NCBI GenBank assembly: GCA_003116995.1 | Contig: BDSL01000067.1 | Coordinates: 391,001-455,000 of the forward strand | Origin: Yamagishiella unicocca | Lineage: Eukaryota; Chlorophyta; Chlorophyceae; Chlamydomonadales; Volvocaceae | Length of the DNA: 64,000 nucleotides | Direction of reading: 5' to 3' | Part shown: positions 32,301-44,300 of the stretch, piece by piece | How positions within the stretch are numbered: the first letter of the stretch is position 1 | How the letters are laid out: the number at the start of each line of letters is the position of its first letter | Position numbers and translations under genes: made by a program | The notes under the pieces: model-generated | The model's input: only the letters and a program-made list of their open reading frames with translations | The model's database searches: none | What the model was told of the DNA's origin: nothing

Positions 32301-35300
32301 GGGCAGGCAGGGGAGGGGGCAGGCAGGGGGAGGGGGCAGGGGAGGGGGCAGGCAGGGGAGGGGGCAGGCAGGGGAGGGAGGCAGGCAGGGGAGGGGGCAG
32401 GCAGGGGAGGGGGCAGGCAGGGGAGGGGCAGGCAGGGGAGGGGGCAGGCAGGGGAGGGGCAGGCAGGGGAGGGGGCAGGCAGGGGAGGGGCAGGCAGGGG
32501 AGGGGCAGGCAGGGGAGGGGCAGGCAGGGGAGGGGGCAGGGGGGGGGGGGGGGGGGCAGGCAGGGGAGGGGCAGGCAGGGGAGGGGGCAGGCAGGGGAGG
32601 GGCAGGCAGGGGAGGGGCAGGCAGGGGAGGGGGCAGGCAGGGGAGGGGGCAGGCAGGGGAGGGGCAGGCAGGGGAGGGGCAGGCAGGGGAGGGGGCAGGC
32701 AGGGGAGGGGCAGGCAGGGGAGGGGGCAGGCAGGGGAGGGGGCAGGCAGGGGAGGGGGCAGGCAGGGGAGGGGGCAGGCAGGGGAGGGGCAGGCAGGGGA
32801 GGGGGCAGGCAGGGGAGGGGGCAGGCAGGGGAGGGGCAGGCAGGGGAGGGGGCAGGCAGGGGAGGGGGCAGGCAGGGGAGGGGCAGGCAGGGGAGGGGGC
32901 AGGCAGGGGAGGGGGCAGGCAGGGGAGGGGCAGGCAGGGGAGGGGGCAGGCAGGGGAGGGGCAGGCAGGGGAGGGGCAGGCAGGGAGGGGCAGGCAGGGG
33001 AGGGGGCAGGCAGGGGAGGGGGCAGGCAGGGGAGGGGGCAGGCAGGGGGGAGGAGGAGGCAGGCAGGGGAGGAGGCAGGCAGGGGAGGGGGCAGGCAGGG
33101 GAGGAGGCAGGCAGGGGAGGAGGCAGGCAGGGGATGGGGCAGGCAGGGGAGGAGGCAGGCAGGGGAGGGGGCAGGCAGGGGAGGAGGCAGGCAGGGGAGG
33201 AGGCAGGCAGGGGAGGGGGCAGGCAGGGGAGGAGGCAGGTGGGAGGGCAAGGGGGGGAGCCGGGGGCGGAGGGGGGGGAAGACAGGGCTGCCGATCAATC
33301 GGTTAAGTAGCGGAGGAAAGCTTTAAACAGGTTGCGCGCTGGACGGCTTGATGGACGGCAGTCGTACATCGTACGGCCGGTACGGGATGGTGCTTGGGTT
33401 GCGGAGCTGAGGCCGACCGATTTGCGGCATGGCATCGCAAATGAGTTGGACGAATTGGTTAGCCGTGCACTGCGGGCTGCGCCGTACACACCGGGAGTGC
33501 GTCGTACGGGTATTGGCTGGGTCCTTAGGCGCCCGCGCGCATTTGCTCTCTTGGCTGGTTGGGAGGGAGACGCATGAGGTGCATGCGACATGCATGAGGT
33601 GCGTTGTGGCAGCGGTCGAGGTATCCTACCTCCGTAAGTATGCAGTTGACAGTTGCAAGGTGGCAGTTATATGGTTGCGCCGTGTTGCGAGGTATCCTGT
33701 GTACCGCACCGCGTCTGTTCGCGAGCTCGCCAACCTTAACCCTGTCCCCGCACCCCCCACCCGCCCCTCTGCCCCCGCGCCCAAGGACTCCACCTGATCC
33801 ACGCGGCTGGATCCAAACCCTGGTACGCCAGGATCCAGCCCAGTCTGCCCGGGCTGGTGCCGTACGGCGCCCCCTCTGTCGCCAACGTGCTGTGTCACCT
33901 GCGCGGCGGCGGCTCCGGAGCTGCCGGCGGTGCTGCGGGGCGGGTTTCGGAGCCGGACGGCTTGTTGTTCCTGGGCAGCTGCAGCAGCAACTCCCAGGTG
34001 GGACGGACGCCAGCGGACCACGTGTTCGTTGCCGTACGGTTTGCCGTACCTTCCCTGCACCACGAGCCGCGATCGTGTCTCCCTCCCCTCCCTTCCGATC
34101 TTTCGTTTCGCCGTGCCAACTGGCAGCCTTGACCCAGTCCAACCGCTTGTCGTGCAGAGCACTGCAAGCGCGTGCTGAAGGAAAATACCACGGTGCACGA
34201 TCCCGGCCCGGCCCCCCTACACCGCGGCCCCCCCGCCCCTCCCCCAGGTCCTCTCAGTGCCGGCCGCCGACACGTCACCCTCCGCCCCGCCGCCCTTCTC
34301 CGCCGCCCCGCCCTCTGCGGCACTGCTGCACTGGCCGCTGGCTGAGGTGGCCGCCATCAAGAGCCTGGCGCCAGTCACGGACGTGACGGTGGTGCCGGAC
34401 TCGTCGGGTGAGAGAGGGGGCCGGTGGGGGAGGGATCAAGGGGCCGGTGCGGGTGGGTGGGTGGGTGCGGGAAGAGATGAAACCCATGGAATCGGCATAG
34501 TAAATCAGTTGACGTGACAGGGGTGCAGGGGGACCTATCGGGAGGTGTGTTTAGGGGACGCGTTTGAGGGATGACGACCATGGTGGGGAGCTTGGTGTGC
34601 TGGCCGGACTCGGCGAGCTAGTCCCGCCTGGGGGCCGCCTGAGCAGCCGCCAGCTAGCCGGTTGAAGACGTGGCGGGTGAGGGAGCATTGCGTCATGCGG
34701 TTGGGGGTGCGGGCGGCAGGTGGGAAGTTGGGAAGGCCTTTACTTTTCATGCCTTCACCCCCCATACCTTTCTACCCAACACCGCCCGCACCACACACCC
34801 CTGATGTTCCCTCTCAGGGGCGGACGACCCGTGGGTCGTCGCGAGCTGCGGCAGCGGCGCCGGGGGCCGCCTCATCCGCGCGCGCCTGGCCGCCGGGCTG
34901 CAGCCGTACATGGCGGAGGGGCCGCAAGTGCCGGTGGGTCGGCATCATGTCGTACAGGGCGGAGGGGCCGCAAGTGCCGGTGGGTCGGCATCATGTCGTA
35001 CAGGGTGGACTGCTCGTCCGTAGTGGCGTACTGCAGCTAGAGGAGGACCGGGGCAACACTGGAGGCAGGGGGAGGGCGGCCGTTCAGACCTTCAGCCTTC
35101 CAACATGTGCCCTTGGGAGCTCAGCCCTCGACGCCAGCTGACACTCGAAGCTGTGCTGCGCGGTCCCCGACATCAACGTACATCGTCCGCCGCCAACCCA
35201 ACTAGTCTCCACGCAGTCAAACTCCTAAAAAGCCCCGATGTCCTTAAAACCTCGAATCCTACAACTCCCTTTCCTCAGGCGCCATCCCTTCCAACCCGCC

Positions 35301-38300
35301 CCCCGCCCTTCCTCTCACCCCCCCACCGCGCAGGACGGCTGCCGCATGTTTGCGTTGCGACTGGGTGGCACCGAAACCAGCACCTCCGACCCACCAGGGG
35401 GCAGGGGGGCCCCGCCCGGCGGCTGCTGGCACACCCACATCGCCTTCAGCTTCGAGGCGGCCTCCAGGACGGACCTCCTGTCGGTGGCTAGCCAGGGGGA
35501 GGGGGCCGGCGGGGGGGACTTCTGCCAGGTGCGCGTCGGGGTTTGACACGGAGGGAGGGGGGTGAGGTGGGGTGAGGCGGGTTGGAGGGTGGGGGGCCGG
35601 TACAGTTGCAGTTGTACGAGGATGCAGGGCGCAGGTCCGCGCGTAGAGTGTATTTGCGATCCAGCTGGCGCCATCGGATCCGTACACCGTCTGACCGCCC
35701 CTGCGCCTGCCGCCCTAAGTGCGCCCGTGTGCGCCTCATCGTGTAGTCCCCATGCAGGCTGGATGGCACCTGCCTGGACCCGGCGTGTTGAGCGGCACCG
35801 CCACCCGCGACCACACCCAACTCACCTCCTCGCTCCTCCCCTCCCCCCGCCCCCCGCCCCCCGCCCCATGTCTTGTAACCGGGTCTTCTCGCCCCCCCCC
35901 CCCAGGTCACCTTCCGACCTTCGGCTTTAGTATCCCCAACCCAGTCCTCCAGCATGCATCTCAAAAACGTCTATTCTAAACGGGTTTTTTCGGGCATCCA
36001 CGGGTCTTCCCAACCCCCCCCAGGTCGAGCTACCCGGGCTGGACCACCTTGCGCCCTCGCTGCTGGTGGCTGACGTGGGGGGGCTGCGGCTGGTGCAGGT
36101 GCTGCAGGTGGGAGCCGCGGCAGGGGGGAGCAGCTCTCCCCCCTCCTCGCCACCCGCTACCACATGTCCAATGTTGTGTATGCGGGTCGTCTTTGCGTCA
36201 CATCAGATCTCACCTCCCTCGCCGCCGCGCCTCCTCCCTCCCGCCGGTTCGAGGTGGCGGACCGACACCTGCAGCGCCCCCACTCCCCCCCACCCCTCCT
36301 GACGCTCCCCGCCCTCACGACGCCGCCCGCTACCCCTTTGCAGGGGGGCATCCGGGTTCTGGAGCCGCTGTCATCTGGCGGGGGGCTGGCGGCGGAGTGG
36401 CTCTCACCGGGTGAGTCCGGATCCTCACAACAAGCACCTGGCCGACTAGGGTGCAGCCTCTTCCTCCTGCATCGTGTAAACGAGGTTTGCTTGCCACCCC
36501 TGCCCCTCCCCTCTCCCCCCATCCAGAGCCTCTCTCCCTGGCCGCCCACAGCGGCTCCCTGATCGCAGCCGCCAGCCGCAGCCGCCTGCAGCTGCTGCGG
36601 GTGGATCTCCGCTCCGGAACCATCACGCAGCTCTCACAGATCCAACCCACCTGGCAGCTCTCAGCCCTGGCGCTGTGCCGCTGCAGCCTCCTGGCGCCGC
36701 CGCCGCACCCGCCCACAACCTCAGCAGCAGCAGCAGCATCCGGCTCGGAAGCTCCTCAGGAAGAGGCGGACGCTACCCTTGTCCTCATGGGTCAGTGGAT
36801 CAGCAACCGAGTGGAGGTGGCGGCAGTAGCCGACCTGGGCCGGCCGCTGCTGCAGCTGCAGCTGGGGGAGGACGAGACCCCCCGCTCGCTGGCCCTAATG
36901 GAGCTGCCGGGGGGGCTGCCGCCGGTGCTGATGGCCGCCACCAACACAGGGCAGCTGGCGATGTGGCAGCTGGCGGCGCCGCTGACTGGGCGGGGCGGCT
37001 GCTGGGACGTGGGGCCCGGCTACAGCCTACGCATCAGCCAGGTGGCGGGGGAGCTACAGCCGGTGCCGTCGACGGCGGCGGCGTTGGTTTCGGAGCCGGG
37101 GCGGCCCGCCGGCGGCGGCGGCGGCGTGTACCTGCACTCCAGCTCGGGGGCGATGGTGCGGGCGACGCCGACGGCGGCAGCGGCGGCGGGGTCCCGCTGG
37201 CCCCCCCTGGAGGACCTGGTGGAGGTGGTGCGGGTGCACGGTTCGGACAGCCTGCAGGCGCTGTGCCACGTCAGCACCGCCGCCATGCCGGGCAGCGCGT
37301 GCTGGGTGACGCGCGAGGGGCAGCTGCTGTTCGGGCGCTTGGACCCACGGGTCAGGCTCAGATGGAGCACCGCCTTCGTGGGTGGGTGGGTGGGTGGGTG
37401 GCGATGGCTCAGGCGGCAAAGTGCCCGGGGCCGGAATAAATGATGGCGAGGGGGAGGTTCGGCGGAGTGGCAGTGGGAGTGGGTTGGCGGGATTGCTTCG
37501 GGGACCAGCTGGCAGCCCCATTGGTTTGGGGGAGCTTTCACTCGGGGGTGGTGGAAGAGACGAGGCGTCTACCACGGCTCCTTAGGATTGCAACACCAGT
37601 CGCCCTTGCACCACCATCACATTTACCGTGGACTTCATACCAGCCAGCTTCATGGCGCAGGCCTAACCGAATCAACCACCCGCAGAGCAACCGTCACACC
37701 GGCAATCCCCACCCCCACCCGGAACGCCCCCTCCCCCACACAGGCGAGACCATCCACAGTCTGGCCTACCATCCCGCCAGCCACTGCCTGCTGGCGCTGT
37801 GCGAGTCCCTCCCTGGAGGCGACAACTGCCTGCGAGTCATCCACGCGGACACGTTGCAGCAGGTCATGTCCATGCGCCTGGCACCCGGCCACTACCACAC
37901 CGCCATCACGGTGGCGCCGCTGCCCTGCACCTCAGGAGACAAGCGGGGGGACGGAAAGGGCGACGGCGACGGCGGCGGTGGCGCCTGCCCCGCCGAGAAG
38001 GAGTTCGTCGTGCTGGCGTCGTACCTCCTGATCGACTCCTCGGCCGACCCGCGGGTCCGCGAGCACGTGCGCGGCGGGCAGCTGCTGCAGGGCGCGCTTT
38101 CCTTCTTGGAGGTGGTCGCGGCGGCGGCGGAGGACGGCTCCAACGCCACCCGGTACTCCATGCTGCTGCACGGCACCTGCACCATACCCGCAGTGGCGCA
38201 CTCGCTGGGCGTCGCGAGGCCGCTGCCGTACAACCCTACCGCAGCAGCCGCCGCCGCCGCCGGCTCCAGCGGCTCCGCCGCTGCCAAGGTCGCGGCTTGG

Positions 38301-41300
38301 CTCCGGCCCGGCGGCGGCCGCGGCGGCGGCGAAACCGCCGCCGGGCGGCCGGCCGTGGGTCGCGCCGCTGCGGCGGCGGCTTCGCTGCCGCCGCCGCCGG
38401 AGAGCGAGCCTAGCCCTCCTCCTCACTTGCTTGCTGGTTGCCAGGACGGCGTGTACCTCTTCGCGGTGCATGTGGACGACGGCGACTTGGACGGCGAGCG
38501 GGCGGTCAGTCGGGCGGTGCAGCTGGTGGGGCAGCTGGACGAGCTGGAGCTGCCGCTGCCGGTGGACACGATGGCGCGGGAGATAGCGGAGGCGGCGAGG
38601 AAAGCAGGAGGGCAGGCGGCGGCGGCGGCGCTGTCGAGCGGCGGCGCTGCTGAGGCGATGAGTACGGATGGTGACGTGGACACCGAGGGGCTGGCGGAGG
38701 ATGAGTCGGGTGGGTGGGGGGATGGCGTGAAATCCGTTGACACGAATAAACGACAAGATAGTGGGCGCATGGTCGGCGGACAGCGAGGATGCGGGCGCAT
38801 GCTCCTCCTCCTGACCCTCAGATGCCGTACAGTCTGGATGGCTATCAGTTGTCGTACTGTCATCACGTGCGTCCTGCCGCAGCGGCCCCACCGCCACCCC
38901 GTGCACCGCCGCAAGGGCGGCTCCAGGGGGGGGGGCCACGTCGCGATAAGCGGGGCCGCCGTGAACTGGCGTCGGCGGCCGGTGCATTGGGACGGACGAC
39001 CGGCAAACCTGTGGATCCGGTTTCTTGGGGCTGCGGAAAGGAAAAAAGAAAACGAATTGACGGAATGGCGGCGACGCGGAATGCGGAAGACGAAGGAAAC
39101 GGCGGGCGGCAGGGGTTGCGGTGAGGCGGGTGCATCCCGTCGCCAGGGCCGGGAACTATTACCAGATGGATGTAGAACGCCAGCAGAGCGGGGCTTGAAG
39201 TGTCCCGCGTCTTGCACCGCGCCGCCGTGCCGGTTGGGAAATCGCGGTAACAGCAAGGGTCGCAAACTCACGCGCAAAGTGGCAAACCAGAACGGACGAG
39301 ACAGACAAGGTCAAAACGCCTAACACGACCGGTAGACCCACCTGGCCAGAGCGGAGAACAGGCGGCGGCGTCCGGCATCGCGCGGCATGCGGGAGGAATA
39401 GCGGCAAGCGGGGTTAGGATAGACGGGAGCCCGAAAGCCCACTACGCTCCAACGCTGACTGATCCTTCGCACCCTCGGGGAGTGCAACCAAGTGGAGGGG
39501 TGGGGTTGGTGAGGGGGGAGGCGGGAGGGAGGCGGAGATAAGGGGTGATATGAGGGGGTGCGTTTGGGGTGGAGGAGAGGGGAGGCGGTGGTGGTGGGGC
39601 TGGTGGTGTGACGGGGGGTAACCCGTGCATCAGCATACGGCATCGGAAAAGCGGAAATAACTACTGGGGGGAGGGACACCACCCCCAACACCACCCCCAA
39701 CACCGCCCCCAACACCACCCCCAACACCACCCCCAACACCACCCCCAACACCACCCCCAACACCGCCCCCAACACCACCCCAACACCACCCCCAACACCA
39801 CCCTCCTGCACTCCGCTGTCATGCCAGCACAGCACCCCCCAACCCCTACCAACCAGGTGCCCCCCCCGCATGTGGCCCCCAGAGCTGCCCGAGGTGGCTG
39901 CCGGCTGGCAGGGGGCGGAGCGGGACGAGGCGGCAGCGGGGGAGGCGGCGGCGGACGTGGCGTGGTCTCACGGCCTGGGGGCGGTGCGGGAGGACGCGGA
40001 CAGCGATGAGGAGGACTTCTTCGCAGCCGGGCCGGGGGGGCAGGGGGGCCGCAGGGAGGCGGCGGGGGCGGCTCCAGGGAGGGGGGAGGGGCGCGCTGCA
40101 CCCGAGGCGGCCCGCGCGGCGAGGGCGCTGAGGAAGCGCATGCAGGTGGGTTTGAGGCGGTGGGGTGCGGCACGGCGTGACGGGGAACGTGGGGCCGTCC
40201 GCTGGGCCGCGGTGCTGGTGTGGCACCACACGTGCAGTACGAGCAGTACGGGCAGTACGTGCAGTACGACCAGTACGGGCAGTACGAGCAGCAATACCCA
40301 TGATCGCAAAGTTTGTCGGCGTATCTTCCGACAGCTGCGAGGGCGGGCAGACGTCACCTCCTGTCTCCCGGCCGCCCAGCCCCGCTCCTCGTCCGCGCCC
40401 TGCCTTGACCCGCCGCTATCCTCGCGCTGGCCCCGGTCGGGCAGGGTTGCCCCCTCCAGCTCTTGAGCCACACCACCTGCCTCGTCCTCCCTCCTGCCAC
40501 GTCCTCCTGCCTCGTCCTCCATCCCTCCTACCTCGTCCTCCATCCCTCCTGCCTCGTCCTCCATCCCTACTGCCTCGTCCTCCATCCCTCCTCCACCCAC
40601 CTACCTACTGCGTCTACCTCCCTCCTGCCGCCCTCCCATCCCCACCACACCGCCGCCGCACTCCAGGGAGGCGCCGCCGCGGACGCCAGGTCACGAGCGC
40701 CGAACGGAACCGGCGGTCATGCTGCCAACAGCGGCGGCGGCAGTGACAGTGACAGCGAAGACAGCAGCGCCGGTGGCAGTGGCGGTGGTGGTGGTGGTGG
40801 CCGAGGCGGCGGCCACGGCGGCTCCGGCTGCTCCGCTCCCCTGCGGCGTCTGCTCCGTGACGTCCGGCGGGACTGGAACTGCTGTGTGACGCTGCGGCAG
40901 CTGGCTCGCGCGCAAACCTACGGCGGCGGCTGCGTGGTGTCTCTGAGCTGCCTGGGGCACCTGGTGGCGGCGGGGGACTTCCTGGGCAGTGTGACGCTGC
41001 TGCAGCTGCTGGCCAACCGCAGGGGGGTGGCGCTGGTGGCCACATCGCTGGACCGCCACCCCATCTTCGCGCAGGTGTGTGGGGGTTCGAGGAAGACCCG
41101 TGGATGCCCGAAAAAACCGTTCAGAACAGACGTTTCGAGATGCATGCTGGAGAACTGGGTTGGGGATACTAAAGTCAAAGGTCGTTTGAGAACTGGGATG
41201 AGGAGACGATAGACGAAGGTCGTACGTCGACCTTCGGCGGCTATGATGAACCGGCGGCGTCTAGATGAAAGGTCACGAGGACCCCGCGCGACGCAAGGAA

Positions 41301-44300
41301 ACGTTTCGTGGAACCGGTTGGTTTTGGGCGCTAGCTGGAGAACTGGGGGAGGCGGCGAGCGATGGGAGCGCGGAGAAGCGCGGCCAGGTCCCGAACCGCC
41401 CGAATATCGACCATAATGTTGCGGACGACGTGAGGAAGTCGGAAATTACTAGATGGGGTCCGCCGGCGTCCGTGGCAGGAGGCCGGAGCCGCGCCGCGCC
41501 GCCATGGGGGACTGGAGACCGCGAAAGCCTAGACGCAGGTCCCGACGCCCGCAGACAAGAGTGCAACGACTAGCAAAAAACGAACAAAACAGGTGCCCAA
41601 CCCGGCGGCGGAACTCACCTGGCCAGGGCCCAGAGCGGGTGGTGAAGGCGGTCGACGCGAAGCATGCGGGCAGGGGGCACCAGGGGGCGTCAGGAACAAC
41701 AGCCAGGCGCGGAGCGGGCGGGCAGGGGTCAAAGCAACGAAGAAGCCCCAGCGGCGCGGCGAAAGAGACAGGGGCAGTGAGGCGGAGGCCGGATATGCTG
41801 GGAGACGGGTACGACGCGGTCCTGTACGGCGGAATACGGCGGTGAGGAACGATGCGGGCCTGTACGACGGAGGACGGCGGTTAGGAAAGATGGGACGTGA
41901 CGATGCGGGGGAGGGGGGGAACCAGCAAGCGAGAAGACCCGGTTGCAGGACATGGGAGACGGAGGACAGGAAGTAGCCAGCGAATCGTTTTTTAGGCACG
42001 CTTTTGAGTTGTGCATGTCGAGTTGTGAACTTTGGTTAATTATCGGGAAACCTGGGGACGCGGCCCGTCGACAGCGTGCTGTAGGAAAAGAAACACGCTA
42101 GTTTGCATTTGGGGCGCATGAGGGAGGACTTGGGTGGTGGGCTGGACATGGTGGGGCGAGACGCATCGAAGCCCGGCTCCGCCCCAGCCCGCATACAGAC
42201 CGTTACCGTTGGGACGAGATACGATACGTTACCCATCTTGACCGCCAACCGTCCGTTCCCAGCGCGTGGCTCGAACCTGGCTACTGAGAAACCGCGATGA
42301 TGGCAGGAGCCGCAACCGCAATAATAATAATAATAATAATGAGTACGCTGGCGCTCGGCCTAGCATGTATTACGGGGGCGGGGCGGTGAGGGTGTTAGTA
42401 CACCCTATACGCTCGCGCCACCTATACGCCGCAACCGCAACCTCACTACCGCCAAGCAAGCGAACAAGACAAACAAATCTAACTCACGAACGCGGCCGTC
42501 AGACCCAGCTGGTCAGGGCGGATAGCGGTTTGCGACATCCGTCATCGTGAAGCATGCGGCAGGGGGCAGTAAGCGGTGCCAGGACGCGTGAGGGGCAGCG
42601 ACAAACAGAGCAATAGGGACCAATGGGTTTTAAGATTTTAAGCGTTTTAGGGAGGGTGAGAGGGTGGGAGGGTGGATGGAGCTTTTGGTTTCTGCTTCAT
42701 CCATCCATAAAACACGGGTTTCTTCTCCAACCCCCGAACCCTCCCCCTCCTCCCCCAGGCCTCCATGCTTCTTGACCCCAGCCGCCTGCTGGTGGCGGTG
42801 CACCCGCATGGCCTGGCACTGCTGCGTCGCGACGAGTGCGCCGAGGATCAGGCCATGCAGGCGGCGCAGCGGCAGGCGGTGGCGGACTACGAAGCGGGTG
42901 CGGCAGGGGGGGGGCCGGCCGGGGCAGGGGTGTCAGGGGGCAGGGGTTGGATTTGCTGTTTGGCGGGTTCCAAACAGGAGCGGATACGGTTTGGACCCGG
43001 CCGGTGAGGTGTGAGGGAGGATGCGAGGGAGGGGATGCCGCACCCGGCGTGAGCCCGTCGCCCTCCTCGTGGCACTGACGCTCGCCCTCCTCGGGGCACT
43101 GACGCTCGCCCTCCTCGTGGCACTGACGCTCGCCCTCCTCGTGGCACTGACGCTCCCCGCACCCGCTGTGCTATGGCGCCAAGCAGGCGTCACCCCGCAC
43201 CGTCTGCAGCCGGATAACACGGCGGAGGCGGTGTGGGAGGCCCCCATGCGGCGAGATGGCAGGCCCGCGGGCGGATTTGGCGGCGGGGGTGGCGGAGGCG
43301 GCGGTGGTGATCGGTTGGCTCTGGACCACTTGGAGCTGCTCAAGATGCGGATAGAGCAGCTGCCGGACCTGGACATGGTGGCGGCGTGCAGGTGGGGGGG
43401 GGGTAAAGACCGGTTACATGACATGGGTTTTGTAAATTAATATTGGGGGGGGCTGGTGGGGAGGCCCGTGGAGACCTCGACAGAGGAAGGGAAGAGAGAA
43501 ACAGGGGAATTACAGGGACATTGCTAGGGCCAGGAGGGTGGGGGTCAAGGGTGATTGGGAGGGGGGCAGGAGGGTGGTGGACAGGTGCAGGGTGCGGTGC
43601 GGTGCAGGCATGACAGCGGAGTGCAGGAGGGTGTTGGACAGGTGCAGGGTGCGGTGCGGTGCGGTGCGGGCACCCGGAGGTCTGCATGATGAACGGCTCT
43701 GCGAGGGTGGTGGAGACAGCAGAGGGGCAGCACTGGAGCCCACTGGGACGGTAAGCTGGTGGGACACGCCAACGGCAAAACGATGGATGCGTCGAACCCT
43801 CCAGAATCCCCCCCCCCCCGCACACACCTTTACCCCACCCATCCCGTTCCCCTTGACCACCTGGGCCATAGGCCGCCGGGTCGTCTCCCCCTCCCCTCCC
43901 CCGACACACACAACAAGCAAAGTGGCACTCCCGCCCTGGCCACCTGGCCGCCGTACAGGATACGACACATGGCGACCCGCATGTGCCGCGCGCCGCTGGG
44001 CCTCCGACTGCGGCCGTGCAACCCCTCCCTGGAGCCGCTGCCGGTGCCGGTGGCGGACAGCCCCTCAGCTGCCCGCGGCGGCGCCGCTTCCCCCCCAGGG
44101 ACTTGTCAGGAGGGGGGGCGGGTGCAGGGGCAGGTCGGGCAGCAGGGAGGCAGCTTCGTGCTGTGCTTCTCCGTCAGCGGCTACGTCGCGGCCGTACGGC
44201 TGGAGGAGGGCCCTATGGCGGCCGCCGCCGTGGCCCCACTGGCTCAGCTGCAGGCGGCCGTGGACTGCCTGGACGCAGCCGACATGGCGCTTCTCACGGG

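Noticed and set aside
32066..33326. Open frames of about 400 codons on both strands
   Set aside because: They run entirely through the G-rich minisatellite; low complexity and the repeat structure keep all frames open.
35893..35935. Acceptor at the upstream C-run (CCCCCAG|GTCACC) for exon 9
   Set aside because: It leads to an in-frame TAG after eight codons; the acceptor at 36,021-36,023 keeps the frame.
37440..39323. Single 627-codon exon
   Set aside because: It reads through the acceptor at 37,744 and donor at 38,710, and its ends have no family similarity; the shorter exon 12 fits both phases.
43021..43440. Hydrophobic LLVALTLA repeat as a membrane exon
   Set aside because: The phase-consistent model splices at 43,187 and leaves the 24-base repeat in the intron; total frame is only restored that way.
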